A stretch of DNA of 64,000 nucleotides from Triatoma infestans (GCA_011037195.1 JAAEAF010000242.1:124001-188000), one strand, 5' to 3'. Positions 24,001-34,284 are shown, counted from the stretch's first letter. A program made the numbers and translations. The notes: a model not told the origin generated them from the letters alone.

Positions 24001-27000
24001 TATGATCAATGAGTTAAGTAATTATTGCAAAACATGGGGATTAAGAGTAAACCTTAAAAAATCAAAAATGATGATCGTTAGGAAGAAAGGGGGAAAACAT
24101 ACTCATGATGAAAAATGGAATTTTGAGGGGCAAAATATTGATATAGTGGATAAATATAATTATTTAGGAGTCTGGCTGACACTATCTCTCTCATTTGAAC
24201 AACAATTTAAAGATAAGTTAAAGACGTCGAAATTTGCACTTAACCTCTACCTGGTCAAAGTTAATCGATAGTCCTAATGTTGATTTTACCTCTAAATTAA
24301 ACATACTTAAAATACTTCAACTTCCAACTAGTAGGTTGCCAAAATTAGTAGCTCGAGAAATTATTTTAAAAGAATTTCGTGGTATGAGGTATAGGAAAAT
24401 ATGTATTTGCAAATGGGAGTCCCACTATTTGATTTCAGTAATTGTAATCAAAAAGTAACTTGGAAAAGTAATCTGGAAGTCTTTCTGAATAAACTGAAAT
24501 TAAAGGAGAGAGAAAATGCAATTGCTAGAGCGAGACAAGGTCAACACCATTTGATATACCCCAAACTTCAGTATAGGATGAGCCATATAAGTATGAAAAA
24601 GTTCGATGAGGCTAAATTAATATTTAAGGCGAGGGCAGAAGCCCTTTATCTGAACTATAATCCTTTCAATCCAGAGGCTAACCATCTTTGTTCATTTTGT
24701 AATTTAAAACAGAAAGAAGTAATACATTTCGTTGGGATTTGTCCGATACTGGCTCCCTACAGGCTCCAATATTTCAATAAAAGAGTATTATTATTTGATG
24801 AAATTTGTAATATTTTAAATGGAGGAAAGTGCAAAAATTTGCGGAAAATTCTTATCTGACGATAACTGGAATAAATATTTAAAGGTAGCCTTGCAGTATC
24901 GAGGAATACTAATTAAAGAATTCAATTATTAATTGTACTTTATTCTCTGGTTCAAGATTTTTTATTGTATGTATTTTGTAAGTAAAAAGTGGCAACACGG
25001 CAGACGGTTTTCTAACCATTGCCTGAAGAGTTTTGTTTATTTTAAATACAAAGGAGACGAAATACTTTTATTTTTATGTATTTTATACATTGTAAATATT
25101 TATGTATACTAGTTTCTTAATAAAACTCTATTATAATAATAATTATTATTATTATTATATATTGAAATGGTGGCCAGCCAAGTTGGAAAAATGGTATTTT
25201 AATAAGCAGAAAATAGGTATTGTGAATTCATACAAATATTTGGGTATCACGGTAACGACAAATCTGTCTTTGGAAAAACATTTTAAAGAAAAGTGCGAAA
25301 ACTCTAAATTTGCTTTGAACGCTTTCAATAAACTAATTTATAATAATAATATCCCTTTTTCCTCTAAAGTGAAAATCTTTAATTCTGTTTCTAGAACTAT
25401 TACCTGCTATAGGGCGTAAATTTGGGGCTCCAAAATGTAGAAGAATGTTAAAATCCCTCTAAAAAATTTTATAAAAAAATGGTTTAATCTGCCTCAGAAT
25501 TCTTCAGATTATTTGTTGTATATAGGAAACAAATTTGACGCCAACTTTTCTGCATGCCTTCAGGTTGCATTATAATTGTATTTGCAAATGCCTTCACTTG
25601 CCCTCGTCTAGATTTCCGCATATTTTTGCAAAACTAATTATAAAAAATAAGCAGTTTTGGTACAAGGATTGGCTAAACTTGTCTAACCTCTATGATATCA
25701 ATTTCTACTCCTTGATAAAGTGTGAACTTAAAGTAGCTGATATTCTAACTAAAATGAAAGACAAATTTACTGAAATGTATAGAGCTAAAGCCCAAAATAG
25801 CTGTAATCATGCATTATATAAACATTTATCTCCAAACCAGAATTATATTTATAGTAGTATGGACGCATGTTCAATTAGATGGATATTCAAACTGACAAAT
25901 ATAGATATGATATTGATATCAAACTCTGCTCTCTCTGTAATAGAGGGGAAGAGGAAGACATTTTCCATTTTATTTGTATCTGTACAATTCTAAAGAGGTT
26001 CATGTTAGATACTTTAACAAAACTGAGCTTAATCTGGAAGAGTTGCTATACAGTCTGAATAAAAATGACTGGCCTAAATTAGTTGGTTCTGCAAAGCTGG
26101 CATGGAAATACAGATACGAGCTGATTTTAGAGTTTAATTATCAATATTGTTTTGTTAATTACAAGCAATTTGTTGTCTCTCTTGCCTTTATTGTAATTTT
26201 ACATATTCTACCAATGTAATTTTACATACTCTCCCTGGTTTGTGATTTCTTTACACGAATTTTTGATTACTTTTATTTCCTTATTTTATACTTCGTATTA
26301 TGTAAAAAAAAAGAAGAAAAGAAGTCTTTTTTTCCATAATTATTAAGTGTTTATTTGTTTAAGTAGGTTTGGTGATATACACTCCTGTGACCACTCGGTA
26401 GACCATTGAGTAAGTCTATTATATTGTATACGACTGTTTGTTGAATTATTGTATACTGTTTTTTTCAATAAAGACATTGAATTGAATTGATTATTTATAA
26501 TTTTAATTAAACTTTTCTCAAATTAAATTAAAACTTTCCTAATTTAAATTAATTTTTTTTTATTATCATATTAAAACTTTTTATTTTTTAAGCTAATTAA
26601 TCTTTTTCAGTCAAAAATAAAAACTATTTTCAATAATAAAAAAAAAAATTCATTCAAGTTAAATTTTTTTATATAAACAAACCCTGCTTCTATTAAGTTG
26701 AACCTATCATCCGAAAGGTTTGTTAGGTGAAAGATACAGAAGGTGCGATCCAGACTTTGTTGAAGGATGAGCTTAAGCTGGATTTCCAGATGATTAGACT
26801 CAGGCGGTGGCGGGCAAGCGTCCGTTGCAAACAGTAGCGGAAAGATTGTTGGTGAGGTCTAGTCCTAAAGATGTAGTAATAAGATGTTGCGAAACGAAAA
26901 AAATTGTCCAACTATGGAGACCGAATCGAATTAATTCATATGTGTCAAAATTTCAGAACCAAGTTTATCACTATATTAAAGATGAGATGATCTAGATCTT

Positions 27001-30000
27001 CTGCCCCCAAACGGGTGAGTGCAGTATTTAATATAATTTTAATAAAATTGTACTTTTTTTCCTGACAGTTATTTGACTTATTGAAAAAAGTGCAGCCAAA
27101 TGCCTTGTCCAAAGTGATTGTTATTGATGGTGATGTTTCTGAAGAATCTCTTGGATTAAAAAGTGAAGATTATAAGGTATTAGAAGAAAATATTTCTGTA
27201 ATTTTTCACGGTGCAGCTAGTGTACGTTTTAATGATCCACTGCATGTTTCTGTAAAGATGAATACCTATGGTACTTTGCAAGTTGTTAATCTTGCATTTA
27301 AAATGAAACAATTAAAGGTAATTAATAAATTATACATTTTATTATTTTCATATATTTTTTAAAAAGGATTTTTATATTCTTAAAAAAAAATTCACAATCG
27401 AACTGAAATCTAAAATGTTAACTCTTATATATAGGTATTACTCGTTTGAAATTGAATTTTACTGTCATATAAGTATGTATAAAGTCTCCTGAATAAGAAA
27501 CTTAGACATGTTCTAAAACCTCTATGACAGCTGAAAGAGAAAATAAAAATAATGGACACAGATAAATCTCCATCTTAATTTTTATTCTTAGATTTAGTTC
27601 AAACGTAACAGATTTTTGAGGATATTATTTTCAGAAAATATTTCTTTTTGAACAATAATTTGTTTGTAACTTTTAAATCAGGCTTTTGTATACATTTCAA
27701 CTGCATATAGCAACTGTCAGATAACAGAAATTGAAGAAAAAATGTATCCATCGACTAGAGATTGGAGAGAAGTAATAAGCGTTGCACAAAATACAGATCC
27801 CATTGTAATGACCATCTTAACTCCAAAGTTAGAAAGTTAATTAATTATTACTTTATTATCTCTTGATGATACGCATATAATTCCATATTCCATATAATTT
27901 AATAAGGTGATTATGTGTTTCAGGTACTTAGGTCGCTTACCAAATACTTATGTATTTAGCAAGTGTTTGGGGGAAAATTTAGTTTGGGAAATGAGAAATG
28001 AGTTACCCATAATTATATTTAGACCTACTATAGGTATTTTTTATTTTGTTTTATAGTCATTAAGCATTAAGTTAAATATAATTCTGTTAAGAAATATCAT
28101 ACATGACTTTCTCATACTGCAATTATGACAACTGCAATTGATTATTCTGCAAACTTGATGGTTTTACCAGTGGAGTTTAGTTGACCTAAAACTAAAAATA
28201 AATAAAGCAACTGTATTTTACTCAATTGTTCGTTTTCATAATCGGTAAAGAGGATATGAGTTTCTGAATTAAACTTTCTCTTCTTTTGGATTAACTGTTT
28301 TAATATAAAGACGCTATGCGCGCAAGAGCGACCTTTGCAGAATATATTCTGCTCTTCAGAGTGAATGCAGCGCACTCTTGAGATTTGTCTAAGCCTCCTA
28401 GGTAATAATTTGAATGTCAAATCCTTAATGTGTAACTTTTTATGTTTTAATATAATTTAAAGGAAGATCTCCATTGTTGTTTACGAATAACTAATAACTC
28501 GGTAGTTGTCACATATCCTTTTTTAAAAATTGGAAGAACTTTAGCAACCTTCCAATCCTTGCGAATTATTCTCCTCAGTCTATTAAAAGTTGAAGAGAGT
28601 TAGTAGTTTGTCTTGAAAATTTCTGAACAATGTTTAAAAACACTTAGATCTTCAGGGCTGATAACACGTCAGTGGTTTGTTGTGAATCGATGTTTCACCA
28701 AACTTACAAAAGGCTTCTTCAGGATAGTGTCGCCTTTAGAGGACAGTATCAACTCTTGTTAAGACAGCGTGTAGGTTGTAATTGTAAACCACACTATCTC
28801 TAAGTGAGGCTTATTATAATATGGGCGTACAACAAACCACTGATGCGGCCCCAACCCAAAAACCTAAGTGTTTTCCATGAATATGGCCGCGGAAATCTGA
28901 AAGATTATAAATGTTTAAAAATTTCTCCATTAATGCCATCCCATCCAAAGGATTTTTTTATCTTTAATAGATTGTTATAAATTGGGTATCGACTGAATTT
29001 TATAAATTATTTACTTTTATTTATAAGATTTTTCTAGAAAAATTATGTTAAAAGAGGATGAGTTGAGGCGTTAGGTTTCCCTCTTCAGTGTAGTGTATGG
29101 TCATACCATCTGCACGTAGTCAAATGAATTAAACATGTAATAAAGATTTAAGTTATAAAGAACGTCACATCTATCCACAGGCAAAAGAAATGCAGTAAGA
29201 GGAGAAGTCGTATGGATTTTCACCCCAGATTTTTTTTCGTACACCTTCTTTTGCTACTCATACATATTTTAAATGAATATCACATCTAGAATTATACAAA
29301 ATAATTTGAATGTTAAATCCTTAATGTGTAACTTTTTATGTTTTAATATCATTTGAAGGAAGATCTCCATTGGTGAAGGCATTTGGCGAAGAAAGAAAGA
29401 TCTTTAGAATAATATGTTTTCAATTGAAAAACGAATGCCTTGCTTCTAATTGCTTCTATTTTTTTAGTGATAGCCAGTTGGATGGAACCTATACGAGGGT
29501 GGATAGACAACTTTCATGGGCCAGTTGGAATGACAATTGGAATTGGTAAAGGTATTATTAGAACAATGTTATCAAATCCTACTGCAAAGGCTGATTTCAC
29601 TCCAGTGGATTCTGCGATAAAAGCTGTTATTGTATGTGGCTGGAAGAGAGCCACCAAGACTCTGTAATTTCAAGAGAATTTATTATTTACTATTTTGTAT
29701 TACTGCATAAATTAATTAGTCTATCCTTGAGGAAAAAATACATGTATATATATATATATATATATATTTTATTTATAGTTGTGAAGAGAAAGAACTTATC
29801 TACAATTGTGCTACCACTCATAAGAATATTACTAATCAAGAACTGATTAAATTGGGATTAGAGATACATGAACAATATCCTACAGAAAATGTTATGTGGT
29901 ATCCTTCAATATCTGTTCATACAAGTACATTCTGGTATAAACTTGAGGCATTCTACAAACATTTTTTACCAGCATTAATTATTGATTCAATATTAAGAAT

Positions 30001-32118
30001 TACGGCCAACAATCCAATGTAAGTAAAAAATTTAAAAAAAATCAACATTTTTAAGAATTCAATTTTTTGTGAAACAGACAGCGTTTTTAGTTGCAAGTAC
30101 ACTCACCCTTTTTAGTTACAAAATCACATGACATTAATTATTAATTAATTTTTCTTCTTCTTCTTAATCTATCCTCATCTACCGCTGTGCGCTGTCGAGG
30201 CTTTACGGAGGTTCTTCCACACATCTCTGACCCTAGCAAAATCCCAATTTCTCGACGTAAATATTTCTTTAACATCCTCTTCCCACGTCCTCCTTGGGCG
30301 ATCTATCTCTACTTCTCTTTTGCTCAGATTTAACTTCCTACACTATTCTGGGAATCATATCCTCTCTCATTCTATTGTGCACAAACCGACAATTCTCGGT
30401 TACATTCGCTGCTGGAACTTCCTGGATTTTTTCTTATTGTGGTATTGCGGATTCTGTGTCTCCGTGTAATCACTTTTTTTTTTACTTGATAACGCATTTC
30501 TATTGCACTTCAATTGCTTCTCAGTTTTGAATTAAGAGTGCCCGACTGTTCCATTTCCCGCCTTATCTAGTATATCATCCGCAAATGCAATGAAAGTAAA
30601 TCCTGTCATTTGGAGGTTCCTGTATCCCACATACACATTCGTTATTTTGGCAAGCAATTTTTCAGGACCAAATCAAGCATAAGAGTAAACAGAAATGTTC
30701 AAGGCTCCCTGCCTGAATCCCCGGGCGAGGATCATAGTTCCTCGTGGTATTAATAGACCTTTTATTTCCGGTTGCAATTCGGTATTTATATATTTATCAT
30801 TTTGCGCCTGCCATATTTGCTACCTCTGCACAGTGGCGAAGGGTTTTACTAGATCAAGAATACACCAAAGGCTATCTCTAACCCTAAAAAGGGTAGGATT
30901 AGCTCGGGGGAAGCGCGCTGGACTAGCAACACGGAAACTCGGGTTCGAATCCAGCCGTGCTACCCTTAGATTTTCCCTCCTACGAGCCTCTACAGCTCAC
31001 TGTCCGCAATGTTGTCTGTAACAAGAGAACACTGTCCGGAGGCTGACAGTGCATTGAGAAGGCTGTGGGAGCAAATGACCGCAGATGGTTGAGAAGCCTT
31101 TAAAAAAAAAAAAATCTGGATTCTTCCAGATGATTTGGAGCCGACCGCTTCCCGTAGTCTCTTCACCTTTTCTAGAAAATTGGGATAGTGATTAAAATTT
31201 CCTTTCTTTCTTTTTTTAATAATAAACAATTCATTTTCTTTCTTTTTTTATAAAATTAATATTTAATTTATTAAATTAAATTCATACAGACTTACAATAA
31301 ATTATAAAATTATTTATTCAATGACTGAGGGCTAGAGAAAGCGTAAAGTCTCTGCTCTATAGAGCCGGCCCCTCTAGAATATATTTTTACAAGAAGGAAA
31401 AAACGAGAAAATCGTCAACAAAAAAAATGAATAACCCTACTATAAAGTCACAATTAATGCACCAATTTTTTTTCAAACATTTAAAAACAGTTTTAATCTT
31501 CTCAGCATTATATAGATAGTAATAGTGTACAGTATTCGAAATAAGACGAGATGGATGCAAAAAGAAGCAGGCTATCTTGGAAGTGTCTCTCATCTCAAAA
31601 GTGCTTCGTCACTTTCATATTGTTTTGGATTATTTTGTTTAATCATACCATTTATTTTCTCCTTTTTTTTTTTTTTTAGAATATTAAAATTACAAATAAA
31701 AATTCATACAGCTATATTGGCTTTAAGTTACTTTCAATTGCGAATTTGGCAATTTCACAATGATAACTTTTTGGGTTTATTGAAAGAAATTCCACCTGGA
31801 GATAAAGAGGCATTTGATTTTGATTTTTCATCATTGGGTCCTAGAGAATATTTTCGAAATAGTGGATTGGAAGGCAGTAAAAAGTATTTATTAAAAGAAA
31901 AAAATGTAGATCAAGATGAAGTTCGTAGGAAATTTCTAATGTAAGTGTCCTCTATAATAATGTTTAATATAATAAACTATTATTAATTATTAGTGATAGT
32001 GTGCTATATTTTTATATTTTTCTCTTACAGAATGAAATATATTCACTATGGATTGTTAACTGCTATACGCTGTGGTCTGCTGTGGGGTTTATACAAGTTG
32101 TACTGCTCTTATCAATAA
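14814..32118 (+). CDS. Fatty acyl-CoA reductase, copy 1 (FAR1), 8 coding exons
   Basis: NADPH-dependent reduction of long-chain acyl-CoA to fatty alcohol, used for wax, cuticular lipid or pheromone synthesis (family knowledge). Exons joined by eye on GT/AG sites and phase: 14814-15008, 27069-27317, 27682-27827, 27924-28033, 29468-29663, 29779-30018, 31680-31940, 32031-32118. They give 1485 nt, 494 residues and no internal stop, close to the usual 500-530. Seen: Rossmann motif TGATGFMG (18-25), HGAASVRF (112-119), YISTAY (152-157) and catalytic YVFSK (206-210). A hydrophobic C-terminus (about 470-490) suggests a membrane anchor, in line with ER or peroxisomal FARs. The 3' half matches the sterile/FAR_C domain. 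An AG acceptor 11 nt before the ATG implies an upstream noncoding exon that I could not place. A paralogue, FAR2, lies downstream in the same orientation. Substrate chain length cannot be told. Confidence 0.93.
15009..16946 (+). other. FAR1 intron 1, part before the LINE stack
   Basis: No gene seen. The sequence aligns with FAR2 intron 1 (56610-58550) with scattered substitutions and small indels. A stretch near 16190-16520 has a partly open frame ([18 protein letters not shown]) that carries a stop in the FAR2 copy, so it is at most a decayed transposon piece. Confidence 0.6.
17318..18934 (-). mobile_element. Inner LINE 2, 5'-truncated, minus strand
   Basis: Inserted in the outer LINE with an 11-bp duplication TCCCATACTAT (17307-17317 and 18935-18945). 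Reading the minus strand it holds the second half of a reverse transcriptase ([20 protein letters not shown] with frameshifts), a linker ending [10 protein letters not shown], and the C-terminal finger [19 protein letters not shown] (about 17735-17795). Its 3' end is AATAAAGAC followed by (ATT)n at 17318-17337. Related to, but clearly different in sequence from, the outer element. Confidence 0.85.
20690..21588 (+). pseudogene. LINE 3 ORF1 (nucleic-acid-binding protein), frameshifted
   Basis: Starts [14 protein letters not shown] at 20690. A one-base frameshift follows near 20770, then a charged coiled-coil stretch (about 20835-21030) and a block starting [10 protein letters not shown] that resembles the RRM part of L1-type ORF1. 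A second frameshift near 21345 moves the C-terminus into another frame ([15 protein letters not shown] to 21588). In LINEs this protein binds the element RNA. Assignment rests on position before an endonuclease/RT ORF and on coiled-coil plus RRM-like order. Confidence 0.7.
21844..22015 (+). mobile_element. Short hammerhead-bearing element inside LINE 3
   Basis: A 172-bp insert that splits the endonuclease frame. It is flanked by an imperfect repeat (ATTTGTTTAA at 21834-21843; ATTTGTTAA at 22016-22024). It matches 43038-43225 over almost all its length, including both outer ends. It contains one hammerhead motif at 21904-21941. Confidence 0.8.
21904..21941 (+). ncRNA. Hammerhead ribozyme motif, core substituted
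   Basis: Stem I is CATC/GATG (21904-21907, 21938-21941). The core reads TTGAAGA in place of CTGANGA. Stem II is GGGC/GCCC closed by a GAAA loop; then GAAA, a palindromic CCGG stem III, and TC before the cleavage point. The C-to-T change at the first core base should abolish or strongly reduce cleavage. It lies in FAR1 intron 1 on the sense strand. Confidence 0.7.
26505..27068 (+). other. FAR1 intron 1, part after the LINE stack
   Basis: No gene. Aligns with FAR2 intron 1 except 26723-26905, which is replaced in FAR2 by a Harbinger remnant. That interval has an open frame on both strands but no recognisable protein. Confidence 0.5.
27069..27317 (+). CDS. FAR1 exon 2
   Basis: Acceptor CAG at 27066-27068, donor GT at 27318, 83 codons in phase 0. 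Begins [10 protein letters not shown] and holds the [10 protein letters not shown] and [10 protein letters not shown] blocks of the reductase core. It differs from the FAR2 exon at one nucleotide (Asn76 to Asp). The first bases of the downstream intron are also identical, so this part diverged recently or was converted. Confidence 0.92.
27682..27827 (+). CDS. FAR1 exon 3
   Basis: Starts [11 protein letters not shown], the conserved serine strand of extended short-chain dehydrogenases. The donor is the GT at 27828, giving TPK joined to YLGRLPNTY as in other FARs. The alternative GT at 27836 would put a stop in the next exon and was rejected. Confidence 0.88.
27924..28033 (+). CDS. FAR1 exon 4 (YxxxK active site)
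   Basis: Reads [20 protein letters not shown] then RPTI. Tyr206 and Lys210 are the catalytic pair. The acceptor AG is at 27922-27923; the exon ends one base into the Val234 codon. No nucleotide difference was seen from the FAR2 exon 4. Confidence 0.9.
28660..28850. repeat. Inverted repeat with degenerate hammerhead motifs (FAR1 intron 4)
   Basis: Left arm (about 28668-28732) and right arm (about 28787-28845) are inverted copies sharing ACAACAAACCACTG and CACTATC. It is present in both FAR genes, so it predates their duplication. In FAR1 the right arm has lost about 12 bases of the hammerhead end that FAR2 keeps at 61259-61270. Confidence 0.6.
28686..28725 (-). ncRNA. Decayed hammerhead motif in left arm
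   Basis: On the minus strand: ATC, CTGAAGA, one extra A, a weak stem II of 3 bp (GCC/GGT) with a long loop, GAAA, CA in place of a CG stem III, TC, GAT. Core bases are kept, but stems II and III look too weak. Confidence 0.45.
29468..29663 (+). CDS. FAR1 exon 5
   Basis: Encodes [20 protein letters not shown], a FAR signature after the active site, then the DFTPVD block (Pro279). Acceptor TTTTTAG before 29468, donor GT at 29664. Confidence 0.9.
29779..30018 (+). CDS. FAR1 exon 6
   Basis: Encodes [18 protein letters not shown] and the start of the FAR_C region, ending LRITANNP. A consensus donor GTAAGT follows at 30019. A (TA)n microsatellite just before the acceptor (about 29742-29768) is longer than in FAR2. 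Confidence 0.9.
30150..30720 (-). mobile_element. Decayed LINE C-terminus (FAR1 intron 6)
   Basis: On the minus strand the left part reads RPRRTWEED, typical of the end of RTE/CR1-like LINE polyproteins. The rest matches 62130-63065 of FAR2, but about 350 bp of RT sequence are missing here. Predates the gene duplication. Confidence 0.6.
30893..31114 (+). mobile_element. tRNA-derived SINE (FAR1 intron 6)
   Basis: The head has a pol III A box (GGATTAGCTCGGGGGAAGCG) and B box (GGGTTCGAATCC). A body follows (CTACAGCTCACTGTCCG, GAACACTGTCCGGAGG), then an A-run tail at 31102-31114. Same family as the copies at 3930, 32880, 44530, 52767 and 63250. Confidence 0.8.
31115..31679 (+). other. Rest of FAR1 intron 6
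   Basis: Noncoding. 31250-31580 matches 63660-64000 closely, which shows the window ends inside FAR2 intron 6. Confidence 0.6.
31680..31940 (+). CDS. FAR1 exon 7 (FAR_C domain)
   Basis: A long T-tract acceptor ends at 31679. The exon encodes [18 protein letters not shown] followed by [12 protein letters not shown] and a charged tail, as in the C-terminal domain of FARs. Donor GTAAGT at 31941. Confidence 0.9.
32031..32118 (+). CDS. FAR1 exon 8 (C-terminal anchor and stop)
   Basis: Acceptor CTCTTACAG ends at 32030. The exon encodes [20 protein letters not shown] then a short tail and TAA at 32116-32118. The hydrophobic stretch is the likely membrane anchor. Confidence 0.88.
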
Positions 32119-32140
32119 TGTTTATAAATGTTAGAATCAT

Positions 32141-32146
32141 AATAAA
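32141..32146 (+). promoter_or_regulatory. FAR1 polyadenylation signal
   Basis: AATAAA 23 nt after the stop codon, with T-rich sequence following. It is the first such hexamer in the 3' UTR, which would make a very short 3' UTR. Confidence 0.6.
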
Positions 32147-32159
32147 GTGTTATTATTAC

Positions 32160-32640
32160 ATTTATTAATCCAAATTGAAAGACAAAATTCAGTGGCGGCT
32201 CAAGAAATAAGCAGTAAATTACAATTTAATTTAGTCCTAGAACGCCTTACATTTCAAGTACATTTGAATATTAAAATATAATTAAGAACCTAACTTTATG
32301 ATACTATGTATCTTGATAAATTATTCCCCTTTTCAGAACATTTTTCTGGAGAAATGGATTAAGGTGGATTCTGGGAAATTTGCTAGTTAGTTTACTTCTA
32401 AACTCCCAATTAAAGTTTTTTGGGGGGGATTGTTAATGCCATTGATGTGGCCTACAGTATATGACAACAGATAATAATGTCCTATGAACCAATTAGTAAG
32501 AAGTACGGTTCCCCACCACTTTATTTACTAGTAATCTTATGGACTAAATATTTAGAAAAATTCTTAACTTGAAGAAAATTTGTAAAGTAAAACTTTGTGC
32601 ATTTCAGTTATAGAAAGTTTTGTGTAAACTCAATCAATCA
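32160..32640. other. Sequence downstream of FAR1
   Basis: No gene seen. Ordinary AT-rich intergenic DNA. Confidence 0.4.
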
Positions 32641-32642
32641 GT

Positions 32643-32719
32643 GTTTCGCATCAATCAATCAGTCACATGCTACAATGTTTCGCATCAATCAATCAGTCAC
32701 ATGCTACAATGTTTAGCAT
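32643..32719 (+). repeat. 34-bp tandem repeat, about 2.3 copies
   Basis: Unit begins GTTTCGCATCAATCAATCAG. Two exact copies (32643-32676, 32677-32710) and a partial third. The inner TCAA repeat suggests slippage. Confidence 0.85.
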
Positions 32720-32879
32720 ATTACACAACTCTTCATCCATGTACCAGTTGTACATTTTCCTTGAACTTTCTTTAATAAAATTGAAAGATAATGAAATATG
32801 TTATGTGGATTACAATTATTAATGATATACGAAGTTAGAGGAAGAAATTTTTGCACAGCATCATTATTATTTTTTTAAT

Positions 32880-33070
32880 TTAAGGCACTTTAATATCTAT
32901 GGCCATTGCCGTCTGGAGCCTTTTCAGTGCACTGCCGGCCTCCAGTGTTTTCTCGTTACAGACAACACTGCTCATCACCGAAGAGTGAGCTGTAGCAATA
33001 CAACATCTAAGGACTAGCAATGCTGTACTCGAAACCGGGACCTCCGCGTTGCTAGTCCAGCGCGCTGTTA
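32880..33070 (-). mobile_element. tRNA-derived SINE, minus strand
   Basis: Minus strand: AGCGCGCTGGACTAGCAACG head, GGTCCCGGTTTCGAGTAC (B-box region), and body AACACTGGAGGCCGGCAGTG. Same family as 30893. Confidence 0.75.
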
Positions 33071-33898
33071 TATTAATATAACGTAATAAATCTTGTTGTT
33101 CTTATAACTGATCCCTATGAAGTTTAAAAATGTGCAATTTTTGGTGGGATAGTTTTATTTTTTCGAATTTAGTGGTTACAAAATACTATTTATAAAAGTA
33201 TTTGAGTTTTTTTAGAATAATTGGATTGTTACGAATTCACTCTAAAAGGAAGCTCTAAAGGTTAAAATTAAATATTAATTTTTCTTTCTTATGTTCATTG
33301 TTCCCTTATGACTAAACTTATTTGTTCATTTTTTTTTTAAATATATTTTATTTATTTACAAATTAGAATGGGCCAGCTCGCTTAGAGCTTTACACATAGG
33401 CCTAATTGAAAGAAAAAGAACAGAAACAATAAAACCAAGATGAGTCTTCTCAGAGATCTTGGTAGAGTCTGGGTTTAATCTTCTGGATGAAGTAGGCTAG
33501 CCTATGCGGTAATGTGAAGCTGAGGGTACTGTTTGAAGCGATAGGAAAAAATTGTCTGTAGTTAGCCATGTGGTGTTTAGCCATTTTTAATTTTATAAGT
33601 TTAAAATATTAAAATATATTTTATTTTGTTTATTTTTCTTTAGGCGCGTCGAAATGAAATTCTGCTAAGAGCCCTCAAATAAGGTATATAACTAAATAAA
33701 CATGCCACTAAAAATGAATAATTATTTTTTATTTTGACCGGTTACATATTTTATTTACTCATTTTAACATTCACCCTTCTTCAGAATATCTGATAAACAG
33801 TTTGATATCAGGCAAATTTTCATAAGGCAAAATCCATTTACACTATCATTTCTACCTTGATTAAATCCATAATAGTTTATCAAGGCATCTTGAAAATA
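33071..33898. other. Intergenic sequence, possible LINE 3' end
   Basis: 33320-33590 is less AT-rich and ends on the left in a T-run (33330-33345), like the 3' UTR of a minus-strand retroelement. No coding match seen. Confidence 0.35.
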
Positions 33899-34004
33899 TG
33901 AAAACAAGAATTAATTGGCTTCACGACCGATTCAGGGTAAAAAACAATAAACCAAAAAAAATATAACTTTTTTTTTTAAATTGTTTTTTAATAATAATTA
34001 ACAC

Positions 34005-34045
34005 GTTCGACGTTTCGACAAACTTTGTTTGTCTTCTTCAGGAAC
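34005..34045 (-). ncRNA. Hammerhead ribozyme motif, left arm
   Basis: Exact inverted twin of 34244-34284. It would be made from the opposite strand. Core CTGAAGA and GAAA both intact. Confidence 0.78.
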
Positions 34046-34243
34046 AATACAAAACAAAAATAAATAAAGGGTTATAAACATAAAAAATTATAAAATAAAC
34101 CACAAACAAAAAACAAAATACATTGGTGAGATTACAGACTTAACATTTCTACTGTAATCTCACCAATGTATTTTGTTTTTTGTTTGTGGTTTATTTTATA
34201 ATTTTTTATGTTTATAACCCTTTATTTATTTTTGTTTTGTATT

Positions 34244-34284
34244 GTTCCTGAAGAAGACAAACAAAGTTTGTCGAAACGTCGAAC
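34244..34284 (+). ncRNA. Hammerhead ribozyme motif, right arm
   Basis: Stem I GTTC/GAAC (34244-34247, 34281-34284). Core CTGAAGA (34248-34254), one extra A, stem II GACAAAC/GTTTGTC with loop AAA, GAAA (34273-34276), CG stem III, TC, cut predicted after 34280. Every core base fits the hammerhead consensus except the extra A. Confidence 0.8.

Larger units (their letters stand above)
21613..24857 (+). pseudogene. LINE 3 ORF2 (endonuclease-reverse transcriptase), disrupted
   Basis: Endonuclease: [13 protein letters not shown] (about 21696), [14 protein letters not shown] (about 22300), [10 protein letters not shown], and DHCPFSLTLN (about 22606). Reverse transcriptase: [58 protein letters not shown], and [10 protein letters not shown] (23948). 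C-terminal finger [19 protein letters not shown] (about 24690). Breaks: the hammerhead element at 21844-22015, a stop near 23182, shifts near 23385 and 23757, and more between 24240 and 24400. Confidence 0.82.
20093..25163 (+). mobile_element. Inner LINE 3, near full length, two ORFs
   Basis: About 5.1 kb, inserted in the outer LINE with a 7-bp duplication GAAATGG (20086-20092 and 25164-25170). It has a 5' region of about 600 bp, ORF1 (20690-21588), ORF2 (about 21613-24857) and a 3' end with AATAAA and (ATT)n. ORF2 holds an AP-like endonuclease, reverse transcriptase and a C-terminal Cys/His finger. It shares its tail type and RT motifs ([19 protein letters not shown]) with LINE 2. A 172-bp hammerhead element has landed in the endonuclease. 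Several frameshifts and stops; dead. Clade not assigned. Confidence 0.87.
16947..26490 (+). mobile_element. Nested stack of three LINEs in FAR1 intron 1
   Basis: The stack is flanked by a near-identical 14-bp target-site duplication (16933-16946 and 26491-26504, TTATTTATAATTYT). The matching place in FAR2 intron 1 (near 58520-58535) has this site once with no insert. The outer element is a 5'-truncated LINE on the plus strand in three pieces, 16947-17317, 18946-20092 and 25171-26490. They carry the endonuclease end (SDHLPITV), the reverse transcriptase ([28 protein letters not shown]), a C-terminal Cys/His region with frameshifts, and a 3' end of TTGAA repeats after AATAAA. It is interrupted by two further LINEs, annotated separately. 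Many stops and frameshifts; not active. Confidence 0.88.
28034..29467 (+). other. FAR1 intron 4 with an old inverted hammerhead repeat
   Basis: Noncoding and shared with FAR2 intron 4 (60479-61460). It holds the inverted repeat at 28660-28850. The FAR1 copy has extra sequence (about 28885-29300) including a second copy of the segment GTTAAATCCTTAATGTGTAA, found at about 28416 and 29311. Confidence 0.55.

Noticed and set aside
30893..31114. tRNA gene at the SINE heads (also 3930, 13725, 36700, 52767, 63250)
   Set aside because: A and B boxes are present but the acceptor stem does not pair, and each head is followed by a shared SINE body and tail.
32643..32719. CRISPR-like array
   Set aside because: Head-to-tail repeats with no spacers, in a eukaryotic genome.
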